DNA of 40,778 bases from a virus (IMGVR_UViG_3300028596_000006:1-40778); one strand, 5' to 3'. Counted from the stretch's first letter, positions 15,320-22,228 are shown. Translations and numbers: made by a program. Notes: a model not told the origin generated them from the sequence alone.

Positions 15320-15339
15320 CGGTCGTTACTCCAGTTTGG

Positions 15340-15522
15340 TCAGAATGGGCGGTCGTTCAGATCGCCCGGGTTTGTTTCATGCCACCGCTTGCAGGCGTCC
15401 CACCATGTCGCGGCGAACGCTGCGTGATACTTTCCGTCCTTCTGCCCGTTGCAGCGCCAGGCGTTGCAGGGGATGTTTCCAGGGAATTGCTTGGCCCTGG
15501 GCTTACTGGGTGGCCGGCTCAT
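15340..15522 (-). CDS. Hypothetical basic protein, 60 aa
   Basis: A small protein with conserved-looking aromatic residues (NAWRCNGQKDGKYHAAF, WWDACKRWHE). The ATG overlaps the stop of the P-like gene (ATGA). Basic with two Cys; a nucleic-acid role is possible but not shown. Confidence 0.65.
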   Translation of the reverse strand: MSRPPSKPRAKQFPGNIPCNAWRCNGQKDGKYHAAFAATWWDACKRWHETNPGDLNDRPF

Positions 15523-16334
15523 CGCTTAATCCCCAGCTTTGCCAGCAGTTCCGCACGGATTTCTTCGGTGCTTTTCTCGTCCAGACCCTGGTCGCGGATT
15601 CGTTGCTTGATCAGCAAGTCATTCGCCGCGTCGGACCGCTTGCGCTCATCCTCGATACCCTGGTGGGTGAGCTGCAGTTGCCGGTCAACCAGTTGCTCGC
15701 CTCGCTGCAACTTCGCCGACAGGTCCGCATAGCGCTTGTTGAATCGATTGTTTACCGTCTCGGCCTTCGGGATGCCGTGGCGAATGCTGTACCAGTCAGT
15801 CAGTCGTCCAGCCTCTTCAACGATCGGATGGCTGAATTTCCAGATGCTTGGATCAGTGCTCGCCTCGACCGCCTCCTTCCACGCCCGCTCGGGTGATGGG
15901 ATTTCAACCGACCCTCCGCCAGACAGGCACATGTCACGCAGCGATGGCGCGTCAGGTGGCCACTTGGAAGCGTCCGTGCCCTGATCGGTCCACGCCCTCA
16001 CCCCATAGGCCAACTGAGCCCCTGTGATGCCGGTGAAGATCTTCGCCCAGTTCCCCGAGTCGTCTCCCATCCCGTGAACGCTGGTCCACTTGTGGCCGTA
16101 CAGCTCAGTCATGAGCTCCCACAATTTTGCCATTAGCGTCGATGGCGGAAAATTCTCCGTCCCAGTCGATTCCGGACGGAGGTGTTCCGGGATCCCATAG
16201 TTCGGGAGATTTCTCAAATCCCGGTCGCGCTGCTCGGTTGGGCTCAACCTTTTGCGCGTTATGCAAGCGGACCTGGTCAACGAGGCTAAGGCTTGGCGCC
16301 CGGCCTGCTCCGGTGTTTGGTTGTCGTGCGACAT
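15519..16334 (-). CDS. Replication protein P-like helicase loader
   Basis: The 271-residue protein carries the lambda P family signature region (LWELMTELYGHKW, then WAKIFTGITGAQLAYGVRAW and PPDAPSLRDMC, about residues 71-137) and a C-terminal helix ending ELLAKLGIKR, comparable with the P C-terminus. It would bring host DnaB helicase to the origin-bound initiator. The start at 16334 has GGAG upstream and gives a 230-base overlap with the O-like gene; an ATG at 16133 is an alternative but has no nearby ribosome site. Confidence 0.85.
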   Translation of the reverse strand: MSHDNQTPEQAGRQALASLTRSACITRKRLSPTEQRDRDLRNLPNYGIPEHLRPESTGTENFPPSTLMAKLWELMTELYGHKWTSVHGMGDDSGNWAKIFTGITGAQLAYGVRAWTDQGTDASKWPPDAPSLRDMCLSGGGSVEIPSPERAWKEAVEASTDPSIWKFSHPIVEEAGRLTDWYSIRHGIPKAETVNNRFNKRYADLSAKLQRGEQLVDRQLQLTHQGIEDERKRSDAANDLLIKQRIRDQGLDEKSTEEIRAELLAKLGIKR

Positions 16335-17037
16335 TTTCCGATCTCCAATCCCACGATGCTTTGAACGACTGCCAGCCTCGCTCAGCCGAAACCTGTACGG
16401 CCTGCCCGACCGGTATGCCGGCCTTCGACGCCTCCCTGACAATTCCGGCCCAGGCCGTTGGCGTCAAATCTGCGCGCTTCTTCTTCCGAACCGTCAGGAA
16501 GTCCCTGGCGTGTTCAAGCAGGCATCCCTCAGAAACCATCTGATCAACCCCGACCAGATCAGCGACAACTTTTGCCTTTCTCGCCTTCTTCGGAGTGACG
16601 GCATCAGCGCAAGCTGGTGCCAATAGCTTTTGATCTTCTTCTTGTAGTTCTTGTATTTCTTTATTGTGGTCACTTGTTGGTCGCTTGTTGGTCACTTGCT
16701 GGTCATTTGCTGGCGATGCCTCCTGGTAAAATGACCACTTAGTTATTGTTATTACTGAGAATTTTGTCTCAGATTTGATGGTTATCTGCTGGAGATTTTC
16801 CAGCACTTTTAGGGCACTGCGACAAATACTCTCGGATACTCCTACCTTCTCGGCAAATTTCTGCCGTCCAAACACCAATTGACCCGGTAAAAGCCTGACA
16901 ACCTGCCTGCCGACAAGAATTTCCCCTTCTTTGTACGAGGCGGACAGCAGCAAGTGAATCCACACCGCCAGATATTCAGGTTTCGCCGCTATCGCGCTGG
17001 TCGCCAGCTTTCGAGAGAGCTTTACCCAGCTTGACAT
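16105..17037 (-). CDS. O-like replication initiator
   Basis: The 310-residue protein has an N-terminal winged-helix region (about residues 1-108, including FAEKVGVSESICRSALKVLE), a flexible low-complexity linker (about 109-150), and a DnaD-like C-terminal region with AERGWQSFKASW near residue 228. It would bind origin iterons and recruit the P-like loader. Four 11-bp repeats lie within the linker-coding part, as the lambda origin lies in O. The start overlaps the upstream stop (TGATG). Confidence 0.85.
   Translation of the reverse strand: MSSWVKLSRKLATSAIAAKPEYLAVWIHLLLSASYKEGEILVGRQVVRLLPGQLVFGRQKFAEKVGVSESICRSALKVLENLQQITIKSETKFSVITITKWSFYQEASPANDQQVTNKRPTSDHNKEIQELQEEDQKLLAPACADAVTPKKARKAKVVADLVGVDQMVSEGCLLEHARDFLTVRKKKRADLTPTAWAGIVREASKAGIPVGQAVQVSAERGWQSFKASWDWRSENVARQPNTGAGRAPSLSLVDQVRLHNAQKVEPNRAARPGFEKSPELWDPGTPPSGIDWDGEFSAIDANGKIVGAHD
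16669..16712. other. Putative replication origin: four 11-bp iterons
   Basis: Four contiguous 11-bp units on the plus strand: GTCACTTGTTG, GTCGCTTGTTG, GTCACTTGCTG and GTCATTTGCTG. Eleven is not a multiple of three, so the encoded residues do not repeat; the conservation is at the DNA level. An AT-rich, purine-biased (minus strand) stretch follows in the direction of O transcription (about 16621-16668), and another AT-rich stretch lies at 16727-16780. The arrangement mirrors lambda ori inside gene O. Confidence 0.75.
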
Positions 17038-17264
17038 CAGTCCTCCTCGTCAGAAAACGACATGCCCAGCGGTCGAAGGGACGTGACCCAGTAGCCATCC
17101 AAATTGGTGTCCATTCCGATTGCCTTCATCCCATCCTCGCCGAGGCAGCTCCTTCCTTCGGAATGTGAGCCGACCCTGTGCTTATCGAAGGCAGCGGCGC
17201 TATTGAAGAAATTCCCGCACGCCGGGCACTTGCATCGAGAGTGACCAACTTTCAGATCAGCCAT
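17037..17264 (-). CDS. FDXHR-type zinc-binding protein, 75 aa
   Basis: One C2H2-like zinc finger is visible: CKCPACGNFF, then AFDKHRVGSH (about residues 12-34), matching the small phage family named for its FDxHR motif. It lies between the Cro-like regulator and the O-like initiator. The family's function is not known; DNA or RNA binding is likely. Confidence 0.8.
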   Translation of the reverse strand: MADLKVGHSRCKCPACGNFFNSAAAFDKHRVGSHSEGRSCLGEDGMKAIGMDTNLDGYWVTSLRPLGMSFSDEED

Positions 17265-17266
17265 GA

Positions 17267-17467
17267 CTACTCTTCCCCCAATTTAACAAAGTCACTGACC
17301 TTCATGCCGAACGCGTCGGACACTCGCTGAAGGCTCCCGCAAGTCCAATTCGGATGCGTGGTCAGCCGGCTTACTGCCGTGCTGCTCATGCCGGTAATTT
17401 CGCAGAGCTTCGACTGTTTGAAGCCCCTTTTGGCCAGGGCCATTCGCAGGGATAACGGTGCATTCAT
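17267..17467 (-). CDS. Cro-like HTH regulator
   Basis: The 66-residue protein is almost entirely an XRE-type helix-turn-helix (KQSKLCEITGMSSTAVSRLT at residues 18-37), the usual size for Cro. It lies first in the leftward operon opposite the rightward early operon, as cro does in lambdoid phages. AGGAG precedes the ATG, and a promoter is visible at 17497-17525. No CI-like partner is found. It is a candidate reader of the GCGCAATTGCGC sites, which is inference. Confidence 0.8.
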   Translation of the reverse strand: MNAPLSLRMALAKRGFKQSKLCEITGMSSTAVSRLTTHPNWTCGSLQRVSDAFGMKVSDFVKLGEE

Positions 17468-17496
17468 AGCGGCAACTCCTATTGGGTGGTGGCCAG

Positions 17497-17525
17497 ATGA
17501 TAGACCGCGATCAGTCCCGCTTCAA
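17497..17525 (-). promoter_or_regulatory. Leftward early promoter (for the cro-like gene)
   Basis: Minus-strand TTGAAG (17525-17520), a 17-bp spacer and TATCAT (17502-17497), about 30 bases before the Cro-like start codon. It is divergent from the rightward promoter at 17569-17597. Confidence 0.65.
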
Positions 17526-17568
17526 GAGGACTGAGGAAATTTCATGCAAATATTTACCGCTTCATGTG

Positions 17569-17597
17569 TTGACGCATCAGCGCAATTGCATTATCGT
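17569..17597 (+). promoter_or_regulatory. Rightward early promoter with operator-like palindrome in spacer
   Basis: TTGACG, a 17-bp spacer and TATCGT. The spacer holds GCGCAATTGC (17580-17589), part of the palindrome seen at other promoters, so a bound repressor would block polymerase directly. Confidence 0.7.
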
Positions 17598-17631
17598 TTG
17601 CCAATCGAAACGAACAACGGAGCAAGACGAG

Positions 17632-17781
17632 ATGAAAGCTAAAGTAATCAACCTGCTGATCAAGGGTGGCTTCAATCAGGAGTCCGTAGCCGCGATGATC
17701 GAAGCGCATTTCGATTACGCCGTAAATACCTACCCTGAAGCAAAGGCGCGTTTCTTGGCCGACGTAGTTATCGCGCTGTAA
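17632..17781 (+). CDS. Small hypothetical protein, 49 aa
   Basis: First gene of the rightward operon. The ATG at 17632 has CGGAG upstream; a longer frame from 17482 would begin upstream of the promoter and is not credible. The peptide is a compact helical domain (FNQESVAAMIEAHFDYA). Family not recognised. Confidence 0.6.
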   Translation: MKAKVINLLIKGGFNQESVAAMIEAHFDYAVNTYPEAKARFLADVVIAL

Positions 17782-17996
17782 TGCAGGTTATCCGGGAAGA
17801 GGTCCACGTCTCCGACATCAAGGTTGGAGACTGCATTGAACACCAAGGCAGGCTTATGACGGTATGCAGAAAAGACATCAAGAAAGGATTTATGGGACTA
17901 ACAATTTTTGGGGATTCTTATCGACTTGGACGACAACTTGTCGTTAGGGCTACACCGATTCACGTTATGCCAAAGCTTCCACCTAAAGCCCCTTAA
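17781..17996 (+). CDS. Hypothetical protein, 71 aa
   Basis: Beta-rich, SH3-like pattern (DIKVGDCIEHQGRLMTVC), as in small phage proteins with KOW/Hin-like barrels. The start overlaps the previous stop (TAATG). Its stop codon sits in the loop of a terminator-like hairpin (17985-18006). Function unknown. Confidence 0.65.
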   Translation: MQVIREEVHVSDIKVGDCIEHQGRLMTVCRKDIKKGFMGLTIFGDSYRLGRQLVVRATPIHVMPKLPPKAP

Positions 17997-18006
17997 CTGG
18001 GGCTTT
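17985..18006 (+). terminator. Terminator-like hairpin
   Basis: Stem AAAGCCCC/GGGGCTTT (8 bp) with a 6-base loop that contains the stop codon of the preceding gene. Only three T follow, so it may attenuate rather than stop transcription. Confidence 0.5.
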
Positions 18007-18033
18007 GGCAGTACCAACACAGGAGCGCCACCG

Positions 18034-18663
18034 ATGACCTTTACGACCACTCTCAACGAAATACGCGAATGCGATCCTTGCACGGAAGGGTGGCGGAAGC
18101 TGCTAAACACTCTTGGCAAGACAAAGGCAGACGATGAGCCTTTATCGCTACTGGCCATCCTCGATAGCAACGGCCTGGACGATGCCTTGTGGTGCGCCCG
18201 TGCTTTCAAAGGCCACGACCGCGACTTCCGGCTGTTTGGCGTGTGGGCTGCTCGACAGGTTCAACATCTGATGACAGATCCTCGCTCGCTCAATGCTCTG
18301 GATGTTGCTGAGCAGTTCGCCAATGGTTTGTGCGATGACGCAGCCAGGGCCGCAGCCTGGGACGCAGCCTTGGGCGCAGCCTGGGACGCAGCCTTGGGCG
18401 CAGCCAGGGCCGCAGCCAGGGCCGCAGCCTGGGCCGCAGCCAGGGCCGCAGCCAGGGCCGCAGCCTGGGACGCAGCCAGGGCCGAAGCCTGGGACGCAGC
18501 CTGGGACGCAGCCTGGGACGCAGCCTGGGACGCAGCCAGGGACGCAGCCTGGGACGCAGCCGGGGCCGCAGCCGGGGACGCACAGGAAAAACGTCTCCGC
18601 CAAATGATCGCCGATGGCGAATGGGTCGGATCCACCTCGAAAATAGAGGACCATTTGCAATGA
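18034..18663 (+). CDS. Ala-rich tetrapeptide-repeat protein, 209 aa
   Basis: The N-terminal ~100 residues form a conserved helical domain (EIRECDPCTEGWRKLL, DEPLSLLAILDSNGLDDALW, RLFGVWAARQVQHLM) that I recall from proteins of phages and bacteria sometimes labelled putative immunity proteins. Residues 103-182 are 20 perfect-length tetrapeptides of the AAWD/AARA/AALG type. A charged C-terminal tail follows. The repeat would form a long Ala-rich helix with Trp/Arg stripes. AGGAG lies before the ATG. Function unknown; the repeat number could vary by slippage. Confidence 0.8.
   Translation: MTFTTTLNEIRECDPCTEGWRKLLNTLGKTKADDEPLSLLAILDSNGLDDALWCARAFKGHDRDFRLFGVWAARQVQHLMTDPRSLNALDVAEQFANGLCDDAARAAAWDAALGAAWDAALGAARAAARAAAWAAARAAARAAAWDAARAEAWDAAWDAAWDAAWDAARDAAWDAAGAAAGDAQEKRLRQMIADGEWVGSTSKIEDHLQ
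18340..18579 (+). repeat. Tandem 12-bp repeat, 20 units
   Basis: Twenty contiguous 12-bp units close to GCAGCCTGGGAC, in frame with the surrounding gene. Variants change the third and fourth codons (TGG/AGG/TTG/GGG and GAC/GCC/GGC). No stop occurs in any of the six frames over this stretch, which produces spurious frames on both strands. Confidence 0.95.
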
Positions 18664-19004
18664 CCCACACCCAAGACGAGCAACGATCCCTGGCGGAAAG
18701 CGCTCTGGCCCAGGCCTGCGCACGGTTCCCGCACGAAGAGTCGGGCCCCGTTACGGTCATGCCGGAGATCTTGAAGCAGCGCTTCGATCAATTGCTGGCG
18801 CTGGCGAAGGATCCGCGGTGGCCGGTGATTGCCCGGGAGAACATCGCGGCGGCTCGCGAGCTGGCCGATACGCTTCACATCACCGGATTGCTCGACACAA
18901 ACACATGGCGCGCCCACCGGGCAGAGTGCAATACCGCGCAGCTCGTTGTGTCAGCCGCAGAAATTAAGCGCTGCGAAGAAGCCCGGCGCCGAGCGAACGA
19001 TTAA
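18660..19004 (+). CDS. Hypothetical protein, 114 aa
   Basis: Helical protein beginning MTHTQDEQRSLAESALAQA. The ATG overlaps the stop of the repeat protein (ATGA). It has one Cys pair near the C-terminus and many Ala and Arg residues. No motif was recognised. Confidence 0.65.
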   Translation: MTHTQDEQRSLAESALAQACARFPHEESGPVTVMPEILKQRFDQLLALAKDPRWPVIARENIAAARELADTLHITGLLDTNTWRAHRAECNTAQLVVSAAEIKRCEEARRRAND

Positions 19005-19044
19005 CCAAACGCCTGAGAAGGCAATCAATCAGATGGAGAGAGTC

Positions 19045-19359
19045 ATGAGCGTTGAACTTTGGAAGGAGCTTATAGGCGAATCCTTGGATAGCCATGGCGT
19101 TACAGCAACTGCCGAGCAGATTGCGTTGATTGCTGAAGATGCGGCCGGAATTGCTGAAAGCATCAGTGAGTACTCATTCCGTCCCGCCGATCCGATGATT
19201 CGCAAACTGGCTGACACCGAGGCGGTGCTCAAGCGTGAGCGCGAAAAAGTAACCTGCCGCACCTGCACAGGGACTGGTTATCTGATCTCTCACGGCCCCC
19301 ATCACAGCGGCGAATCAAGTTGCTGGAAGTGCCGTGGCGAAGGAAGGCATACCCCGTGA
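19045..19359 (+). CDS. Small zinc-finger protein (DnaJ-type CxxCxGxG), 104 aa
   Basis: The C-terminal 35 residues carry CRTCTGTG and CWKCRGEG, the paired CxxCxGxG repeats of DnaJ-type zinc centres. The N-terminal 70 residues are helical. The ATG at 19045 has GGAGAG upstream; an in-frame ATG at 19033 is possible. Such phage proteins are common, and their roles are unproven. Confidence 0.7.
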   Translation: MSVELWKELIGESLDSHGVTATAEQIALIAEDAAGIAESISEYSFRPADPMIRKLADTEAVLKREREKVTCRTCTGTGYLISHGPHHSGESSCWKCRGEGRHTP

Positions 19360-19392
19360 CCCACCGCCTAACCCAAAACACTGGAGGTCGCC

Positions 19393-19818
19393 ATGAGCGA
19401 TTGGATCAAGTGCAGCGACAAGCTGAGTGAAGTAAAAACCCTGGCGACTCTCGTGCTTGGGGGGCTTTTCGATAATCGAGAGCTTGGCGATATCGATATG
19501 TTCTATGACATGCCGGAGTGTGAAGCGCTACAGCGCAATCTGGTAACGAGCATTGACGACGTTCATGTCGAGCTGGTCAGCCGCCTAGATTATGAGGCCG
19601 CCACAGAGCAGCGGAATGCGGCCTGGACTGCTGAAGTCGTTGCAATGGTTGAGAGTGCTTTGCGCCGGTCTTTCTCCCTTGGGCAAATTTACTGGCAGCA
19701 GGCCGACTCTGAATCGACATGCCAGCAAAACAAATCCGATCAAACCATGGAAGTTCAGGCGCAACACATTCTGAACGTTATCAAGTCGATCAACAATCTG
19801 AAGCCGCCCACCGAATAA
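19393..19818 (+). CDS. Hypothetical protein, 141 aa
   Basis: Begins MSDWIKCSDKLSEVKTLATL, with GGAGG before the ATG. Helical, acidic in the first half. No recognised family or motif. Confidence 0.65.
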   Translation: MSDWIKCSDKLSEVKTLATLVLGGLFDNRELGDIDMFYDMPECEALQRNLVTSIDDVHVELVSRLDYEAATEQRNAAWTAEVVAMVESALRRSFSLGQIYWQQADSESTCQQNKSDQTMEVQAQHILNVIKSINNLKPPTE

Positions 19819-19837
19819 CGTCACCCTGGAGGCAACC

Positions 19838-19975
19838 ATGAGCATCATCGCAAAAGACTTCACCGGATTGATCAAAGCAATTCTTGGCCTCGGCTGCGAT
19901 GACTTCGCCTCCGTGGTGTGGGTGCGCCAGCCGGCGCGCATCAATGGAATGTGGCGGGCGGAGGTGGTGCTGTGA
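19838..19975 (+). CDS. Small hypothetical protein, 45 aa
   Basis: The ATG at 19838 follows GGAGG and the frame ends in the GTGA overlap with the next gene. A short hydrophobic helix (FTGLIKAILGLGC) precedes a beta-like C-terminus (ASVVWVRQPARINGMWRAEV). Unrecognised. Confidence 0.55.
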   Translation: MSIIAKDFTGLIKAILGLGCDDFASVVWVRQPARINGMWRAEVVL

Positions 19976-20238
19976 GAGATATCGATCGCACAGCGCAGCT
20001 TGGATGGTCTGGAGAAAGCCAGGCTAGGCGAGCCGACAATCGAGAGAAAAGTGCAGCCATCCTTACGGAGCGTGGGGTTCAATTCGAAAGCAAGAACATG
20101 GGCGCCCATCTGATAGTCAGCCATGGCGAGCATGTGGTCGATTTCTGGCCTGGGACCGGTAAGTACATCCAACGGGGGGGAGCTCGCCAAGGTCGCGGCG
20201 TCTTCAATTTGCTTAAGGTGATCGGAGTTAATCCATGA
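19972..20238 (+). CDS. Hypothetical phage protein, 88 aa (GTG start)
   Basis: The GTG at 19972 overlaps the upstream TGA and has GGAGG upstream. The block FESKNMGAHLIVSHGEHVVD, then DFWPGTGKY and GRGVFNLL, belongs to a phage protein type I have seen often but whose function is not established. The fold looks like a small alpha/beta unit. Confidence 0.7.
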   Translation: MRDIDRTAQLGWSGESQARRADNREKSAAILTERGVQFESKNMGAHLIVSHGEHVVDFWPGTGKYIQRGGARQGRGVFNLLKVIGVNP

Positions 20239-20309
20239 TCGGCCCAACGCGATACGACCTGGCTATCAGCCTGATTTGCCTTGTGATCATCGTGATGATG
20301 GGGGTGTGA
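20235..20309 (+). CDS. Membrane peptide, 24 aa
   Basis: The ATG overlaps the previous stop (ATGA). The peptide is one hydrophobic helix (YDLAISLICLVIIVMMGV). Gene packing on both sides supports translation. A single-pass membrane peptide of unknown role. Confidence 0.5.
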   Translation: MIGPTRYDLAISLICLVIIVMMGV

Positions 20310-20310
20310 C

Positions 20311-20487
20311 GTGAAGCCGACGAATCCAGTTTACGTCGGGAGCCCTCCCCTCGACCCGCCCGACGAGCCCGAGCGCGCCGAATGCAGCAACTGCCACTGT
20401 TACACCGATGCCAGCGTCTGGCTTGCCAGGCACGGCCAATGCCCTAAGTGCGGTTCCTGGGGAACTGCGATTCCGGACGAGGATTGA
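20311..20487 (+). CDS. Zinc-ribbon protein, 58 aa (GTG start)
   Basis: CSNCHC (residues 25-30) and CPKCG (44-48) form a likely four-Cys zinc ribbon after a Pro-rich N-terminus. The GTG follows a G-rich ribosome site and lies one base after the stop of the membrane peptide. Role unknown. Confidence 0.6.
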   Translation: MKPTNPVYVGSPPLDPPDEPERAECSNCHCYTDASVWLARHGQCPKCGSWGTAIPDED

Positions 20488-20489
20488 AA

Positions 20490-20804
20490 ATGAGTGACGA
20501 AATTCTATCGACGCGCCTCGGCACGATGGTCCACACGGTTGTGCTCGCGCTGAGGAACCAATTCGGGAAGAGACTCGACCGAGAAACAATCAGCGAGATA
20601 ACGCGAGATCTCGCAACGGAAATGTGCCTAGGGCCAACGGCCTGGGCGTTTTCAGGGAAAGAGCAGCCGGGTCAACTTTCATACGACGAGGAAAAAGAGC
20701 TGGCCCTATGTCGCGCTCACTGGGAATCGGTCGGCGCCGGTACTCCTTTCCCTGACCTGTGGGAAGGCTGGAAAGCCTGCGCCAAGGCACGCAGCCATGA
20801 GTAA
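20490..20804 (+). CDS. Hypothetical protein, 104 aa
   Basis: Begins MSDEILSTRLGTMVHTVVLA and ends with a block (ALCRAHWESVGAGTPFPDLW, EGWKACAKA) found in many phage accessory proteins. No catalytic motif is visible. It overlaps the next gene by 8 bases. Confidence 0.65.
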   Translation: MSDEILSTRLGTMVHTVVLALRNQFGKRLDRETISEITRDLATEMCLGPTAWAFSGKEQPGQLSYDEEKELALCRAHWESVGAGTPFPDLWEGWKACAKARSHE

Positions 20805-21105
20805 AGCCGCCGAATACGTGCTTGCGTCGATGCACCGGGCCATGTCCAACGGACAAGCGATCGTCGAGATCTCTGTGCAGGATCTCAACGAGGTGATGCG
20901 CGAACACCTCCGGCTCGTCGCGAGAGTGCAGATGCAGGCCGAAATGCCAGGCTCCCACGTCGGCTGGATGGACCCGGACAAGCGCCATGAAATGATGTCC
21001 GAAGGGCACGCTTACATGGTCATCCGCCGCAAGAAGAACGAGCAGTTTCATCGCCGCGTTTTCGCCGCCAGCATTCCAGAGGAGGAACCCGAGAATAAAG
21101 ATTGA
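20797..21105 (+). CDS. Hypothetical protein, 102 aa
   Basis: Mainly helical, with a central part rich in Arg, Met and Gln (VMREHLRLVARVQMQ) and an acidic C-terminus. Its stop codon lies inside the -35 box of the candidate promoter at 21102-21130. Unrecognised family. Confidence 0.6.
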   Translation: MSKAAEYVLASMHRAMSNGQAIVEISVQDLNEVMREHLRLVARVQMQAEMPGSHVGWMDPDKRHEMMSEGHAYMVIRRKKNEQFHRRVFAASIPEEEPENKD

Positions 21106-21130
21106 CGCGCAATTGCGCTAACGCAACAAT
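21102..21130 (+). promoter_or_regulatory. Internal early promoter with full palindromic operator
   Basis: TTGACG, a 17-bp spacer, then AACAAT as a weak -10. The perfect 12-bp palindrome GCGCAATTGCGC (21107-21118) starts at the last base of the -35 box. It lies before the FtsK-gamma-like gene. Confidence 0.5.
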
Positions 21131-21160
21131 CACACCAGACCGCTGTAACTGGAGAGACCA

Positions 21161-21304
21161 ATGACCGATGCAATCCCCTTGGCTCTCCTGTCTTTTGATT
21201 TCTCAACCAAAACAGGAAATGCCAAATGTCACCAGAACAACGCGCCATCATCGCCGCTGCTGAAAAAGACGGCGTATCGCCCATCGAAAAAGATGCCCGG
21301 CTGA
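21161..21304 (+). CDS. Possible short leader peptide, 47 aa
   Basis: An ATG with GGAGAG upstream opens a 47-codon frame that ends inside the next gene in another frame. It lies just after the candidate promoter. The second half overlaps the FtsK-gamma-like gene and reads like a shadow. It could be a translated leader; weak support. Confidence 0.25.
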   Translation: MTDAIPLALLSFDFSTKTGNAKCHQNNAPSSPLLKKTAYRPSKKMPG

Positions 21305-22188
21305 TCGTTCATGGAATGGTGAACGCAACCCGCGACCAGATGCGCCGCTATCAGGTCTGCTACAACAACATGGGTGAGGCTCAACAGGACGCCGTGATCG
21401 CCGAGCTGACCAAGAACTATGAAGACCTGGCCATTACGATTGCTCGCGCCATATCCAGCGCAGGAAGCCCCTATGTGGTCGCCCAGTGCAAGAAGCTCGA
21501 AGTCTCGACAGGCGCATGCACTGTCGTAATCAAAAGCGACCAGGACCATTACAACGAGCTGATTTCGAAGGTTCAAGACAAGGGGGAAGTGGTCATCGTC
21601 CTATACGAGCGTCAGTTCCGTGATGGCATGGACACCATCCAGGCCGACAAGGACCAGCACTCGCTCCCGCTGGATCAAGAAAGCCCATCGCCGGCCAGCG
21701 CCAAGAAGGCCGAGAAGAAAGAACCAAGCCCGACTTCTGCCGCCGCTATCGCTGCCAAACCTGTGGTAATCCCTCCGAAGCTGCTGGCCGACGCGATCGA
21801 GTTCATCGCCAAGCAGCAGGTGTGCGGCGCGTCCTCGCTGCAGAACCATTTGAAGATCGGCCATCCCAAGGCCGTGGTCATCCAGGCTGAATTGGCCGAG
21901 AAAGGCATCTTGTCCGTGGACGAGAAGGGCGAGTACCAGATTGTGCGGACTGGCGCCGGGCCTGCGCCAACCGCTGATGGCGACGTTCCAGCCATCAGCG
22001 ACGAGCTGTTCGAGAAGATCAAGGCCAAGGTGATCGCAGATGGCCGCGCCACCATCAGTGGGACTGCTGTCTTCTTCGACATCGACGAGGCTCAGGCGTT
22101 TGAGGCAATTGACGAGCTCGTCCTTGAAGGAGTTCTTGGCTACGAAGATGCCGAGACGGGCATCTTCACAGTCGATCAGCCGGCTTAA
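21226..22188 (+). CDS. Protein with two FtsK-gamma-like winged helices, 320 aa
   Basis: The N-terminal part (about residues 1-145) is a compact alpha/beta domain I cannot name. A charged, Ala/Pro-rich linker follows (150-182). Then comes a winged helix resembling the FtsK gamma domain (AIEFIAKQQVCGASSLQNHL to VVIQAELAEKGIL, about 186-242) and a second, diverged one (about 258-316). No ATPase motor or Walker motif is present. FtsK gamma reads KOPS sequences on chromosomal DNA, so a DNA-binding role is likely. A terminator follows. Confidence 0.7.
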   Translation: MSPEQRAIIAAAEKDGVSPIEKDARLIVHGMVNATRDQMRRYQVCYNNMGEAQQDAVIAELTKNYEDLAITIARAISSAGSPYVVAQCKKLEVSTGACTVVIKSDQDHYNELISKVQDKGEVVIVLYERQFRDGMDTIQADKDQHSLPLDQESPSPASAKKAEKKEPSPTSAAAIAAKPVVIPPKLLADAIEFIAKQQVCGASSLQNHLKIGHPKAVVIQAELAEKGILSVDEKGEYQIVRTGAGPAPTADGDVPAISDELFEKIKAKVIADGRATISGTAVFFDIDEAQAFEAIDELVLEGVLGYEDAETGIFTVDQPA

Positions 22189-22203
22189 TTCTCGCTCCCA
22201 CAA

Positions 22204-22228
22204 GTAGCCCGGGCCTTCCGGGCTATTT
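22204..22228 (+). terminator. Rho-independent terminator
   Basis: Stem TAGCCCGG/CCGGGCTA (8 bp, 5-base loop) followed by TTT. It ends the gene at 21226-22188. Confidence 0.65.

Noticed and set aside
18340-18579. Tandem repeats as a CRISPR array
   Set aside because: Units are 12 bp with no spacers and are in frame within a gene. No CRISPR array was seen elsewhere.
18148-18917. Several long frames on both strands with Pro/Cys/Gly or Ala repeats
   Set aside because: The 12-bp repeat has no stop in any frame. Only the plus-strand Ala frame has a conserved N-terminal domain and a good ribosome site.
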